Shown: piece after piece, positions 22,316-30,334 of the stretch
How the letters are laid out: each line of letters begins with the position of its first letter
Position numbering within the stretch: position 1 is the stretch's first letter
Assembly: GCA_039809125.1 (NCBI GenBank)
Contig: JBDHUM010000003.1
Coordinates: forward strand, 1-47,017
Source: SZUA-359 sp039809125
GTDB lineage: Bacteria > Patescibacteriota > Saccharimonadia > Saccharimonadales > Saccharimonadaceae
Reading direction: 5' to 3'
DNA: 47,017 nt
The notes under the pieces: generated by a model
The model's input: the letters and a program-made list of their open reading frames with translations, nothing else
What the model was told of the DNA's origin: nothing
Databases searched by the model: none
Program-made: the position numbers and the translations under genes

Positions 22316-22492
22316 ATGAAAGCCATCACTACTATCTTAGACCAGCAGATTGATAGAAAAGGATTTATTAAACAGCTTGGTCTTGGTACGGTTATGCTTT
22401 TCGGTGGCGGTCTGGTGGCTCGCACTCTAATGGGTGGACAAGCAGGACGCAAATCGAATGGCTACGGTTCAAGCGCATACGGCGGTAAGTAA
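22316..22492 (+). CDS. Small protein with Tat-like RKGFIK motif, 58 aa
   Basis: Starts MKAITTILDQQIDRKGFIKQ, continues LGLGTVMLFGGGLVARTL and ends in a Gly/Ser/Tyr tail (NGYGSSAYGGK). The part DRKGFIK followed by a short hydrophobic stretch resembles a twin-arginine signal (S-R-R-x-F-L-K), with Lys for the second Arg. The gene directly follows tatC but has its own good promoter, and AAAGGAT stands five bases before the ATG. It could be a Tat substrate that stays as a membrane-anchored peptide, or a small single-helix protein. I know no family. Confidence 0.6.
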   Translation: MKAITTILDQQIDRKGFIKQLGLGTVMLFGGGLVARTLMGGQAGRKSNGYGSSAYGGK

Positions 22493-22498
22493 TCGTAT

Positions 22499-22527
22499 TT
22501 GTCTAAAAATAGAGCATATGGTAATAT
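22499..22527 (+). promoter_or_regulatory. Promoter of the tail-fibre-like pair
   Basis: TTGTCT, 17 nt, TAATAT. Confidence 0.5.
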
Positions 22528-22567
22528 ACAGTGTATAAGAATATATTAGAGGGGAGAATAGGGAATA

Positions 22568-23401
22568 ATGGCACGCTTACCACAACCTGGAGCTGACGAT
22601 GGTCAGTGGGGAGACATTCTTAATGATTTTTTGATGCAAGCACACAATGCTGATGGAACATTGGCAGATAATGCTGTCACAGAGGGTGTGATCGCACCAA
22701 ATTCTGTTACAACAACAACTCTATCGAGTGCAGGTGGCAACGACGGCGATGTTCTAGTGTACGATTCGTCATCGGCCAGCGGCATGACATGGTCAACTCC
22801 ACCAAGTGGAACCGCCACTTTGAACGGTGATGTTACAGGGCCAACTAATGCAACAGTTATCGCTGATGGTGCAGTTACAAGTAGTAAACTGGCCGCGGCA
22901 GCAGTAGACGCTAGCAAGCTTAACATTGGCGGCACGCCATCGGCTAACGATATTGTAAGCTGGAATGGCACAAGCCTTCAGTGGGCTTCACCATCAACTA
23001 CCAGTGCAGCGCTTAATGATCTTTCGGATGTTAGTACCTCTGGCGCGGCTAGTGGTATGGTGCTTGCCTATAACGGTACAAGTTGGGCACCTGCTGTAGG
23101 TGGAGGAGCGGGCGGTAGCGATAACTACACAGTTCGATCTGTTAATTCTAACACTACTGCGGCTGATCGCGAAATGCTACTAGTAGACTCTTCTGGTGGA
23201 CTTGTCACCGTGACATTACCAGCTAGTGCTGCTGGTCTTCGAGTGGTTGTAAAACAGATGTCAAACTCAGGTATCGCTGCTCGCGTAGTTGCTGCATCTG
23301 GATTCATTGATGCTGCTAGCGAAGGCTCAACAGATATTGATATTCAGTACAAAGCAGTTACATTCACCTGTGATGGAACAAATTGGTACAGGATTTGGTA
23401 A
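22568..23401 (+). CDS. Phage tail-fibre-like protein, 277 aa
   Basis: Begins MARLPQPGADDGQWGDILND, an opening I associate with tail-like structural proteins repeated in Saccharibacteria genomes. The body is low in charge and rich in Thr, Ser, Ala, Gly and Asn, with fibre-like repeats (GDVTGPTNATVIADGAVTSS, LNDLSDVSTSG, MVLAYNGTSWAPAV) and a beta-rich end (YKAVTFTCDGTNWYRIW) typical of phage tail fibre or collar tips. No signal peptide or membrane segment is present. AGAGGGGAG lies upstream of the ATG. It forms a pair with the next gene; no other phage gene is near, so a resident tail-like module or a domesticated fibre is possible. Confidence 0.7.
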   Translation: MARLPQPGADDGQWGDILNDFLMQAHNADGTLADNAVTEGVIAPNSVTTTTLSSAGGNDGDVLVYDSSSASGMTWSTPPSGTATLNGDVTGPTNATVIADGAVTSSKLAAAAVDASKLNIGGTPSANDIVSWNGTSLQWASPSTTSAALNDLSDVSTSGAASGMVLAYNGTSWAPAVGGGAGGSDNYTVRSVNSNTTAADREMLLVDSSGGLVTVTLPASAAGLRVVVKQMSNSGIAARVVAASGFIDAASEGSTDIDIQYKAVTFTCDGTNWYRIW

Positions 23402-23422
23402 AAAGGAAGGTAGTATACAATA

Positions 23423-23911
23423 ATGGATCCAAACCTAGTTAATGTAGTCGATTTAAAAGACGTAAGCTATGTCACCCCCCTCGCCGATCGCCATATGTTT
23501 ATGTATAATAACGCTACCGCTTCAAAGAAGTGGGAAAACAAGCCAATTACTGATATTGCGGCCCAGAGTATTGGCGGCGGTGTTGAAAAAGTACTCAAGG
23601 ATACAGCAAATACAGCAACGTATCCACTAACGATTACAAATGCAAATGTGCTCGAAATAACGTTGGCAAATAACGTAATATTTACTTTGCCAACAACACC
23701 TGCTGGTACGGCGTGTTCATTCACGCTTTACGTAAAACAAGGTACAACAGCGCGAACTGTTACGTGGCCAAACTCGACAAAACTTAAATGGGCTGGTGGT
23801 ACGGCACCGGTAGTGTCTACCGGTTCAGGCGCAATTGACATCTTCGTATTCGAGACGATTAACGGTGGTACGACGTGGTTTGGTTCATTAGTTGGTAAAA
23901 ACTTTAGCTAG
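23423..23911 (+). CDS. Tail-fibre-like protein, 162 aa
   Basis: A second fibre-like protein, 21 nt after the first, with AAGGAAGG upstream. It has no signal peptide. The middle and end (ANNVIFTLPTTPAGTACSFT, LYVKQGTTARTVTWPNSTKL, IDIFVFETINGGTTWFGSL) match the beta-rich pattern of tail-tip or distal fibre domains, and resemble the end of the first protein in layout (a strand ending in a W-rich tip). The two were likely made together as parts of one structure. A terminator follows at 23927-23963. Function unproven. Confidence 0.65.
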   Translation: MDPNLVNVVDLKDVSYVTPLADRHMFMYNNATASKKWENKPITDIAAQSIGGGVEKVLKDTANTATYPLTITNANVLEITLANNVIFTLPTTPAGTACSFTLYVKQGTTARTVTWPNSTKLKWAGGTAPVVSTGSGAIDIFVFETINGGTTWFGSLVGKNFS

Positions 23912-23926
23912 AGCTAACGACCAAAA

Positions 23927-23963
23927 AAAATAGCAGCCTCACCCTCGATGAGACTGCTATTTT
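23927..23963. terminator. Bidirectional terminator between tail-like genes and dnaK
   Basis: AAAATAGCAGCCTC pairs with GAGACTGCTATTTT with one mismatch and a 9-nt loop. On the minus strand it is followed by a run of T after dnaK; on plus by TTTTGTTTG. Confidence 0.85.
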
Positions 23964-23986
23964 GTTTGTGAGTAGTCCGAGAAAAA

Positions 23987-25879
23987 CTACTTTTTATCGT
24001 CGACAACTTCGCCCTCAACGGCGTCATCATCTTTCTTATCGGTTTTCTTTGTTCCGCTAGCTGCATCTGATTCTTTTGCAGCGGCTTCATACATTTTTGC
24101 ACCAATCGGCATGATTGTGTCTTGTAGTGTTTTGACGGCCGCCTCTAGCTCAGAGCTATCGCTGCTGTCAAGCTTTTTCTCGGCCTCGGTGACTGCATTC
24201 TCGATGGTTGTTTTGTCTTCATCGCTTAGTTTGTCTTTATACTCATCTGGCATTTTTTTTGCTTGATAGATAGTGTTTTCAAGCATGTTTTTCGCATCGA
24301 CCGCTTCACGTTTTTTCTTATCTTCATCGGCGTGAACTTCAGCGTCCTTTTGAGCTTTTTCGATGTCATCTTTGCTCATATTACCCGAATTTTGAATCGT
24401 AATGGACTGTTCTTTGCCGGTGCCTTTATCTTTGGCGGTGACATTAAGGATACCATTTGCATCGATATTAAAAGTTACTTCAATTTGTGGTATCCCCCTA
24501 GGGGCAGGAGCGATACCATCAAGTATGAACTTCCCGAGGCTTTTGTTATCGGCTGCCATTTCACGTTCACCTTGCAATACGTGAATTTCCACTTGAGGCT
24601 GATTGTCGGCGGCTGTGCTGAATGTTTCAGACTTACTAGTAGGTACTGTCGTGTTACGCTCAATTAGCTTTGTTGACACGCTACCCATGGTCTCAATACC
24701 TAAGGAGAGCGGTGTTACGTCAAGCAGGAGTACATCTTTGACATCGCCAGCTAACACACCGCCCTGGATCGCAGCGCCCACAGCAACGACCTCGTCGGGA
24801 TTGACACCTTGCATTGGATCTTTACCAAATAGTTTCTTGACACGCTCGACCACGGCTGGCATACGGGTCATACCGCCCACTAGAACGATTTCGTCAATAT
24901 CTTTTTTAGATAGCTTAGCGTCTTTTAAGGCTTTTTCCACTGGGCCATCGAGGCGATCAAGCAGATCAGCCACCAGGCTCTCAAGTTTGGCACGTGAAAG
25001 CTTTAGTTCAAAGTGCTTAGGTCCGTCAGCATCAGCAGTGATAAATGGAATATTGACTTCATATTCAGTTGTTGTTGAAAGTTCTTTCTTTGCTTTTTCA
25101 GCCTCGTCTTTTAGTCGCTGCATTGCAGCGTTATCTTTCTTAAGGTCGATACCATCGCTCTTTTTAAATTCGTCGATAAAGTAGTTGACAATTGTATTGT
25201 CAAAATCTTCACCACCAAGGTGAGTGTCGCCGTTGGTGCTTTTAACTTCAAACACGCCGTCACCGAGTTCGAGGACTGATACATCAAAAGTTCCTCCACC
25301 AAGGTCGAAGACAACAATTTTTTCTTCTTTACCTTTGTCAAGACCGTAAGCGAGAGCAGCTGCAGTAGGTTCATTGATGATGCGTTTTACTTCAAGTCCA
25401 GCAATTTTGCCTGCGTCTTTGGTTGCTTGGCGCTGCGAATCGTCAAAGTATGCCGGAACGGTAATGACTGCCTCAGATACTTTTTCTCCCAAAAAACTTT
25501 CGGCGTCAGCCTTTATCTTACTAAGAATCATGGCTGAGACTTCTTCAGGAGTGTACTCTTTGTCACTCATTTTAACGGCTACACCGTTTTTATGCCTTAC
25601 AATTTTAAATGGCATAATATCGATGTCTTTTTGTACATCTTTATCTTCGTGCTTACGCCCAATCAAACGCTTGACGCCAAAAATCGTGTCTGTTGGGTTA
25701 GTAACGCGTTGACGTTGAGCCACTTGTCCAACAAGTCGCTCTCCTTTTTTATTGATAGCAACTACACTTGGTGTCGTGCGGTTACCCTCGGCATTCGCAA
25801 TAACTTCTGGTTTGCCAGCAACTAAATGCGCAAATGCGCTGTTCGTTGTACCAAGGTCGATTCCAATAATTTTACCCAT
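23987..25879 (-). CDS. dnaK: Chaperone DnaK (Hsp70)
   Basis: A 630-residue Hsp70. The ATPase domain starts MGKIIGIDLGTTNSAFAHLV and has VPAYFDDSQRQATKDAG, INEPTAAALAYG, DLGGGTFDVSVLELG and VLVGGMTRMPAV. The substrate domain has LLLDVTPLSLGIETMG and GIPQIEVTFNIDANGIL. The C-terminus ends in an acidic tail (EGEVVDDKK). AGGAGG is five to six bases before the ATG. It is alone in its unit, apart from grpE and dnaJ, but all three carry CIRCE operators. Confidence 0.98.
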   Translation of the reverse strand: MGKIIGIDLGTTNSAFAHLVAGKPEVIANAEGNRTTPSVVAINKKGERLVGQVAQRQRVTNPTDTIFGVKRLIGRKHEDKDVQKDIDIMPFKIVRHKNGVAVKMSDKEYTPEEVSAMILSKIKADAESFLGEKVSEAVITVPAYFDDSQRQATKDAGKIAGLEVKRIINEPTAAALAYGLDKGKEEKIVVFDLGGGTFDVSVLELGDGVFEVKSTNGDTHLGGEDFDNTIVNYFIDEFKKSDGIDLKKDNAAMQRLKDEAEKAKKELSTTTEYEVNIPFITADADGPKHFELKLSRAKLESLVADLLDRLDGPVEKALKDAKLSKKDIDEIVLVGGMTRMPAVVERVKKLFGKDPMQGVNPDEVVAVGAAIQGGVLAGDVKDVLLLDVTPLSLGIETMGSVSTKLIERNTTVPTSKSETFSTAADNQPQVEIHVLQGEREMAADNKSLGKFILDGIAPAPRGIPQIEVTFNIDANGILNVTAKDKGTGKEQSITIQNSGNMSKDDIEKAQKDAEVHADEDKKKREAVDAKNMLENTIYQAKKMPDEYKDKLSDEDKTTIENAVTEAEKKLDSSDSSELEAAVKTLQDTIMPIGAKMYEAAAKESDAASGTKKTDKKDDDAVEGEVVDDKK

Positions 25880-25927
25880 ATATTTCCTCCTACTATATGT
25901 ATATTATCTAGGGCTATTTGTCCTATT

Positions 25928-25954
25928 TTAGCACTCTATTGATTAGACTGCTAG
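25928..25954 (-). promoter_or_regulatory. Degenerate second CIRCE in the dnaK leader
   Basis: Plus-strand arms TTAGCACTC (25928-25936) and GACTGCTAG (25946-25954) with a 9-nt spacer. The first arm is perfect; the second has two mismatches to GAGTGCTAA. It lies just downstream of the predicted start of transcription, between the perfect CIRCE and the gene. Confidence 0.5.
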
Positions 25955-25961
25955 TATTTTC

Positions 25962-25991
25962 ATTGTAAATGAATTAGCACTCTCATGTCAA
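25962..25991 (-). promoter_or_regulatory. dnaK promoter overlapping CIRCE
   Basis: Minus strand TTGACA (25986-25991), 18 nt, TACAAT (25962-25967). The -35 lies wholly in the 9-nt spacer of the CIRCE element. Confidence 0.75.
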
Positions 25992-26000
25992 GAGTGCTAA
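25974..26000 (-). promoter_or_regulatory. Perfect CIRCE operator of dnaK
   Basis: TTAGCACTC and GAGTGCTAA with a 9-nt spacer, both arms at consensus. Confidence 0.97.
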
Positions 26001-26087
26001 TAATGAAAAATAGAATAACGTGTTGGCATACTATCTTACGCAGGGCTGTGTCTAGATAGATTTTTTGGAGTGATGCGTTAAATATAC

Positions 26088-27054
26088 CTAATAACCTGGT
26101 ACACCATGCATGCGGACGGGGTGGGATTCTCCCCCATGTCGTAGCCACTTCAGCTGGGTGCACACAGGTAGCAGCTCTCGTGCGTCGATCGAGCGCTTCG
26201 ATAAATGTCTTCCATGGAAAGAGCTCAGGTTGGCCTGTCCAACGGTTTCGCCAATTAGAACTCGTACAATCCCAATTAGCAGTACCTGGAGCTAAGCTAC
26301 CATTAACACCATCAACAAACCGGTAAAACTGGACAATTCGCCATATGCCAGGAGGAGGGCTTAAATAATCGGCGAGTTCATCTGGTGAATCATGATATTC
26401 TGGGTCGCCAAAACCATTATTTACGTTAACTGAGTAACAGGCGGCCGTAGTATCATTACAACGTCCACCTTTAGTTGAGTAGGCATAAATATCATGACCA
26501 CTTGCATTAAGGCTAGCTGAAGTGTTTTGCTGTCTCAGCGTACAGTACTGACGCCCACCGGCAAAATATTGATTGACAATGGGAGGTCCGGCTGCAGTTT
26601 GCGGTCCACCGGGGTAGTTAAAACACCCCCACCCATTCATATGTCCTTTGCTCTCTAGGGTAATCAGGGTTTGACCACTTTCTACGTATCGTTCGTGGTT
26701 AGTGGTAAGGTTTATAAATTTCTCGTATGACTTACTTTGTGAAATAAAATGCCATCCATAGTTATCTCGCAAGTTTGCCATGTCATCCCAGGAGGCTGAC
26801 GAATAGTAACCAAGGTTTTTTCTGGTTGATTGACTTGTGCGATCCATTACGACACCACCTACGCCAAATAAACCACGGGTCTGTAATTCATTAGCAGCAT
26901 CAAATAAAGTCTTAGTTTTACCGACAATTGGGCTACCTTTCACCAAAGCTTGATAGTTTGTCCGTCCAAACATAATAGTAATGAAGCCACCGGCTGGCAG
27001 TGAAGCCCTCGAGCTACGTGGTACTCTTTGCAATCGACGTGATCCAAGGCTCAT
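26088..27054 (-). pseudogene. Polysaccharide deacetylase-like gene with a likely frameshift
   Basis: The frame starts at ATG 27054 (AGAGGA six bases upstream, TATAAT at 27076-27081). It reads MSLGSRRLQRVPRSSRASLP then LFDAANELQTRGLFGVGG and YYSSASWDDMANLRDNYGW, like the NodB fold of polysaccharide deacetylases, but the metal-binding Asp and His pattern is missing. The uninterrupted frame runs on to 25960, through the dnaK promoter, with implausible sequence. A +1 shift near 26175-26190 instead gives ALD-ARELLPVCTQLKWLRHGG and SHPVRMHGVPGY and a stop at 26088-26090. So either an indel has broken the gene or the sequence has an error. No signal peptide. Enzyme activity is doubtful. Confidence 0.55.
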
Positions 27055-27075
27055 TTTTTTCCTCTCACACTTGTT

Positions 27076-27081
27076 ATTATA
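27076..27081 (-). promoter_or_regulatory. -10 of the deacetylase-like gene
   Basis: Minus strand TATAAT about 21 nt before the ATG at 27054; the -35 is poor. Confidence 0.4.
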
Positions 27082-27100
27082 AAATATCATAACATAGTGC

Positions 27101-27129
27101 TTGAGCTTTCAGTACAATAACGATACAGT
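27101..27129 (+). promoter_or_regulatory. Promoter of the FAD-linked oxidase gene
   Basis: TTGAGC (27101-27106), 17 nt, TACAGT (27124-27129), ending eight bases before the ATG. TACAAT at 27113-27118 is an alternative. Confidence 0.45.
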
Positions 27130-27137
27130 AGTAGAAG

Positions 27138-28796
27138 ATGAATTTGCAAAATAAACTATCAGCGTTAATCAAAGGTGATGTGCAAACTGACACACCAACA
27201 CTTGAGTTTTACAGTCATGATGCAAGTTTGTTCGAACTACGACCGCAGGCAGTAGTTTTTCCAAAGAATGCCGATGATGTTCAGGCGCTTGTAAAGTTCG
27301 TGGCTGAGGCTAAAAAAGACAATCCCAGTCTTAGCATAACCGCTCGGTCGCGTGGAACCGATATGTCCGGCGCCGCAATAGGCGAGTCAATTATACTTGA
27401 CAGTAGTCGTTATATGACCAAAATTTGGAATGTCTCGCGAGAATCGGGACGTACACAACCAGGGGCAATGTATCGCGATTTTGAAGTACAAACTTTAAAG
27501 CATGGCTCATATATGCCGAGCTACCCTGCTAGTCGTGACCTCGCGGGAATGGGCGGCATTATCAATAACAACTCGGGTGGAGAGAAATCGCTCCGCTTTG
27601 GCAAGACAGCTAGTTACGTTACAGAACTAAAAATGGTGTTAGCTGACGGCAACGAATATAAAATAAAGCCGCTGAAGAAAGCTGACATGGTACGCAAAAT
27701 GAGCCAAGGCGACTACGAGGGAAATATTTACAAAAAGACATTTGATTTAATCGAAAAAAACTACGATATAATTCAGGCTGCAAAGCCAAACGTTAGCAAA
27801 GACTCAACCGGCTATCATGTATGGGATGTTTGGAATCGTGAAACCGGTGTATTCGATTTAACCAAGCTATTTGTTGGCGCCCAAGGTACGCTGGGTATTA
27901 TGACAGAAGCCGAGCTCAAACTTGTGCCAGAGCAAAAACACACTGGTCTACTGGTATTGTTTTTACGTGACACAAAGAAACTAGGTCAACTTGTTAATAG
28001 TGTTCTTACTCACCAGCCCAGTGCTTTTGAGTCATTTGATGACACTACACTGCTTCTATCAATAAAATTTATGCCATATTTTTTAAAAATGCTTGGCCTC
28101 ACTAAATTTATCAAGTTACTTTTTAGCCTTATTCCGGATGCTCTACAGCTATTGCGCGGAATTCCCAAAATGACTTTAATGGTGCAGTTTGAGGGCGATA
28201 GTGAAGATGAAGTGCGTATGAAAATCACTACGCTGCACCGCGCTCTATCTAAACATCGTGCTCGCTACGAAATTAACGGCTTTGAAGAAACACCTACAGC
28301 TGGAAAAAGTGAAAAATTTTGGATTATGCGCCGACACAGTTTTAACTTACTGCGTAGTAAGGTGAAAGATAAGCACACGGCGCCATTTATAGACGATTTC
28401 ATTGTCCCTCCGTCTATGCTTCCACTATTCTTGCCTAAATTACGTAAAATCATCAAAAAATATCGTCTGTTTGCAACCATACAAGGTCATGTTGGCGACG
28501 GAAATTTTCATGTCATTCCCTTGATGAAAATCGAAGACCCCAAAGAACGTGCCAAATTAGAACCATGCATGAAAGAGGTAAACAGCCTAGTGCTTGCCCA
28601 CGGCGGCAGTGTATCCGGTGAACACAACGACGGTATGGTACGTGGACCATGGCTGGAGGCCCAGTATGGTATAGAAGTAGTTGATATTTTTCGACAGATA
28701 AAACACATCTTTGATCCTGAAAATATTTTTAATCCCCATAAAAAAACTGATGCAACTTGGGACTTTAGCTTCAGTCATGTGAGAAAGTCATTTTAG
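27138..28796 (+). CDS. FAD-linked oxidase, D-lactate dehydrogenase/GlcD type
   Basis: A 552-residue flavoenzyme of the VAO/GlcD family. The FAD-binding part has AVVFPKNADDVQALVKF, SITARSRGTDMSGAA and NNNSGGEKSLRFGKT, followed by VLADGNEYKI. The C-terminal half has the family signature GHVGDGNFHVIPL and the end GIEVVDIFRQIKHIFDPENI. D-lactate or another 2-hydroxy acid is the likely substrate, with electrons passed to an unknown acceptor. No Cys-rich iron-sulfur domain is fused. The hydrophobic region around 310-340 (MLGLTKFIKLLFSLIPDALQ) suggests contact with the membrane. No ribosome site is seen before the ATG. It is followed three bases after its stop by a small coiled-coil gene. Confidence 0.85.
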   Translation: MNLQNKLSALIKGDVQTDTPTLEFYSHDASLFELRPQAVVFPKNADDVQALVKFVAEAKKDNPSLSITARSRGTDMSGAAIGESIILDSSRYMTKIWNVSRESGRTQPGAMYRDFEVQTLKHGSYMPSYPASRDLAGMGGIINNNSGGEKSLRFGKTASYVTELKMVLADGNEYKIKPLKKADMVRKMSQGDYEGNIYKKTFDLIEKNYDIIQAAKPNVSKDSTGYHVWDVWNRETGVFDLTKLFVGAQGTLGIMTEAELKLVPEQKHTGLLVLFLRDTKKLGQLVNSVLTHQPSAFESFDDTTLLLSIKFMPYFLKMLGLTKFIKLLFSLIPDALQLLRGIPKMTLMVQFEGDSEDEVRMKITTLHRALSKHRARYEINGFEETPTAGKSEKFWIMRRHSFNLLRSKVKDKHTAPFIDDFIVPPSMLPLFLPKLRKIIKKYRLFATIQGHVGDGNFHVIPLMKIEDPKERAKLEPCMKEVNSLVLAHGGSVSGEHNDGMVRGPWLEAQYGIEVVDIFRQIKHIFDPENIFNPHKKTDATWDFSFSHVRKSF

Positions 28797-28799
28797 CTT

Positions 28800-29084
28800 A
28801 TGAGCTGGTTTGATGATTTTATTGTAGACAAAATTGATCAGTTTGAAAAGGCGGTCAATTCAGTAGCGAACTCGCTCGATTCGTCGGTCGAAAAAGCTGA
28901 GAAAACCACTGATTCAATCGATAAAAAAGCTAAAACTCTTGCCAAGCGAGTTGACTTTGCTTCTAAATCAGCCGAAAAACGTATTAATAAAATCACGCCC
29001 TCGTCAAATCGTAACTCGTCTTGGGATATCAAGCCCTCGCAACGCCACAAAACTGTGCAGATTCCTCCACGGGAAATAAACTAA
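28800..29084 (+). CDS. Small coiled-coil protein, 94 aa
   Basis: Begins MSWFDDFIVDKIDQFEKAVN and has a long helix with heptad-like Ser/Ala/Lys pattern (SVEKAEKTTDSIDKKAKTLA, then VDFASKSAEKRINKI), followed by a basic end (SQRHKTVQIPPREIN). No signal or membrane segment. It starts three bases after the oxidase stop with no clear ribosome site and probably depends on translational coupling. I know no family. The CIRCE and promoter of dnaJ begin 9 nt after its stop. Confidence 0.55.
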   Translation: MSWFDDFIVDKIDQFEKAVNSVANSLDSSVEKAEKTTDSIDKKAKTLAKRVDFASKSAEKRINKITPSSNRNSSWDIKPSQRHKTVQIPPREIN

Positions 29085-29093
29085 ACTAAATCT

Positions 29094-29120
29094 TTAGCAC
29101 TCTTGCACGCGGAGTGCTAA
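29094..29120 (+). promoter_or_regulatory. Perfect CIRCE operator of dnaJ
   Basis: TTAGCACTC (29094-29102) and GAGTGCTAA (29112-29120), 9-nt spacer, both arms at consensus. The spacer begins with the -35 hexamer TTGCAC. Confidence 0.97.
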
Positions 29121-29131
29121 AACGGTAAAAT
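29103..29131 (+). promoter_or_regulatory. dnaJ promoter overlapping CIRCE
   Basis: TTGCAC (29103-29108), 17 nt, TAAAAT (29126-29131), then six bases to the ATG: a leaderless design. Confidence 0.75.
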
Positions 29132-29137
29132 AAAGTA

Positions 29138-30247
29138 ATGACTAAACGTGACTACTATGAAGTGCTGGGTATATCAAAAGGTGCCTCGGCAGACGAGATA
29201 AAAAAAGCTTTTCGTAAATTGGCTATTCAGCACCATCCTGATAAAGAGGGAGGTGATGAGACGAAGTTTAAAGAAATTAACGAAGCCTACGAAGTGCTAA
29301 AAGATGCTCAAAAACGTCAACGCTATGATCAGTTTGGACATGCAGGCGTAGGCAACGCTTCAGGTAGCGGCGGTAATCCATTTGAAGGTTTTGGCGGATT
29401 TGGTGGTCAAGGCCAAAATATTCATTTTGATTTTGGTGACGGCGGGCTTGGTGATATTTTTGGTCAGTTTTTTGGTGGCGGATTTGGCGGTAATAATCGG
29501 GGTCCACGACGTGGTCGTGATGTCGAAACTAAAGTTACGCTAACATTTGAAGAGGCTGTGTTTGGTGTTGAAAAAGAATTGCGACTGACTCTTGATACAG
29601 AGTGCCATCATTGCAAGGGTACGACAGCCGAACCTGGCTATAGTCTAAAAGTCTGTGATATGTGTAAAGGATCGGGCCAACAAACCAAGGTGATGAACAC
29701 GATGTTTGGCGCTATTCAGCAAGCAGTTGTTTGTGAAACGTGTCGCGGTAGTGGTAAGGTACCTGAAAAAGTCTGTACGGTTTGTAGCGGTAAAGGTGTT
29801 GAGAGGCGCGAACAAACAATTAAAGTAAAAATACCAGCAGGTATTGATGATGGTACGACAATTCGGCTGCGTGAACGCGGTGAAGCCATTGGCGATGGTC
29901 AGCGTGGTGATCTCTATGTTCAGATACGCGTAAAAGCACACAAAAAATTCACCCGCGAAGGCGATCTGATTTTGAGTGAAGAGCATGTCGGCATGATCGA
30001 TGCTGCACTTGGTGCCGAAATTGAAGTCGAAACGGTTGATGGTACTGTTACTATGAAAGTGCCAAGCGGTACGCAGAGCGGCACAGATTTTAAGCTATCT
30101 GGCCACGGCGTCCCACACTTACGCAGTGATAGCCGCGGCGCACATATTGTCAGTATTATTGTCGACACGCCGACGAAACTTAGTAAAAAGCAAAAAGAAT
30201 TACTGGAGCAGTTTGATTCTGCAAAAAAACGAGGTATATTCTCATAG
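29138..30247 (+). CDS. dnaJ: Chaperone DnaJ (Hsp40)
   Basis: A 369-residue cochaperone that delivers substrates to DnaK and stimulates its ATPase. The J domain has YYEVLGISKGASADEIKKAF and the HPD motif in QHHPDKEGGD. A Gly/Phe-rich stretch follows (GGFGGQG). Four zinc-binding motifs are present (CHHCKGT, CDMCKGSG, CETCRGSG, CTVCSGKG), then the C-terminal substrate domains (AGIDDGTTIRLRERGEA). It stands alone under its own CIRCE promoter. The start has no ribosome site and lies six bases after the -10. Confidence 0.98.
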   Translation: MTKRDYYEVLGISKGASADEIKKAFRKLAIQHHPDKEGGDETKFKEINEAYEVLKDAQKRQRYDQFGHAGVGNASGSGGNPFEGFGGFGGQGQNIHFDFGDGGLGDIFGQFFGGGFGGNNRGPRRGRDVETKVTLTFEEAVFGVEKELRLTLDTECHHCKGTTAEPGYSLKVCDMCKGSGQQTKVMNTMFGAIQQAVVCETCRGSGKVPEKVCTVCSGKGVERREQTIKVKIPAGIDDGTTIRLRERGEAIGDGQRGDLYVQIRVKAHKKFTREGDLILSEEHVGMIDAALGAEIEVETVDGTVTMKVPSGTQSGTDFKLSGHGVPHLRSDSRGAHIVSIIVDTPTKLSKKQKELLEQFDSAKKRGIFS

Positions 30248-30334
30248 CCACCTTTGAGCCGACTATTCTCAATTTTAGCTTGCGCTTGGGGTGTCTACAT
30301 AAACGTATCGATGTAATTTTGAGATGATAGTCTA

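Noticed and set aside
24603..25184. A 193-codon plus-strand frame inside dnaK
   Set aside because: Ser/Thr/Arg-rich antisense frames are usual opposite dnaK; there is no start signal or family.
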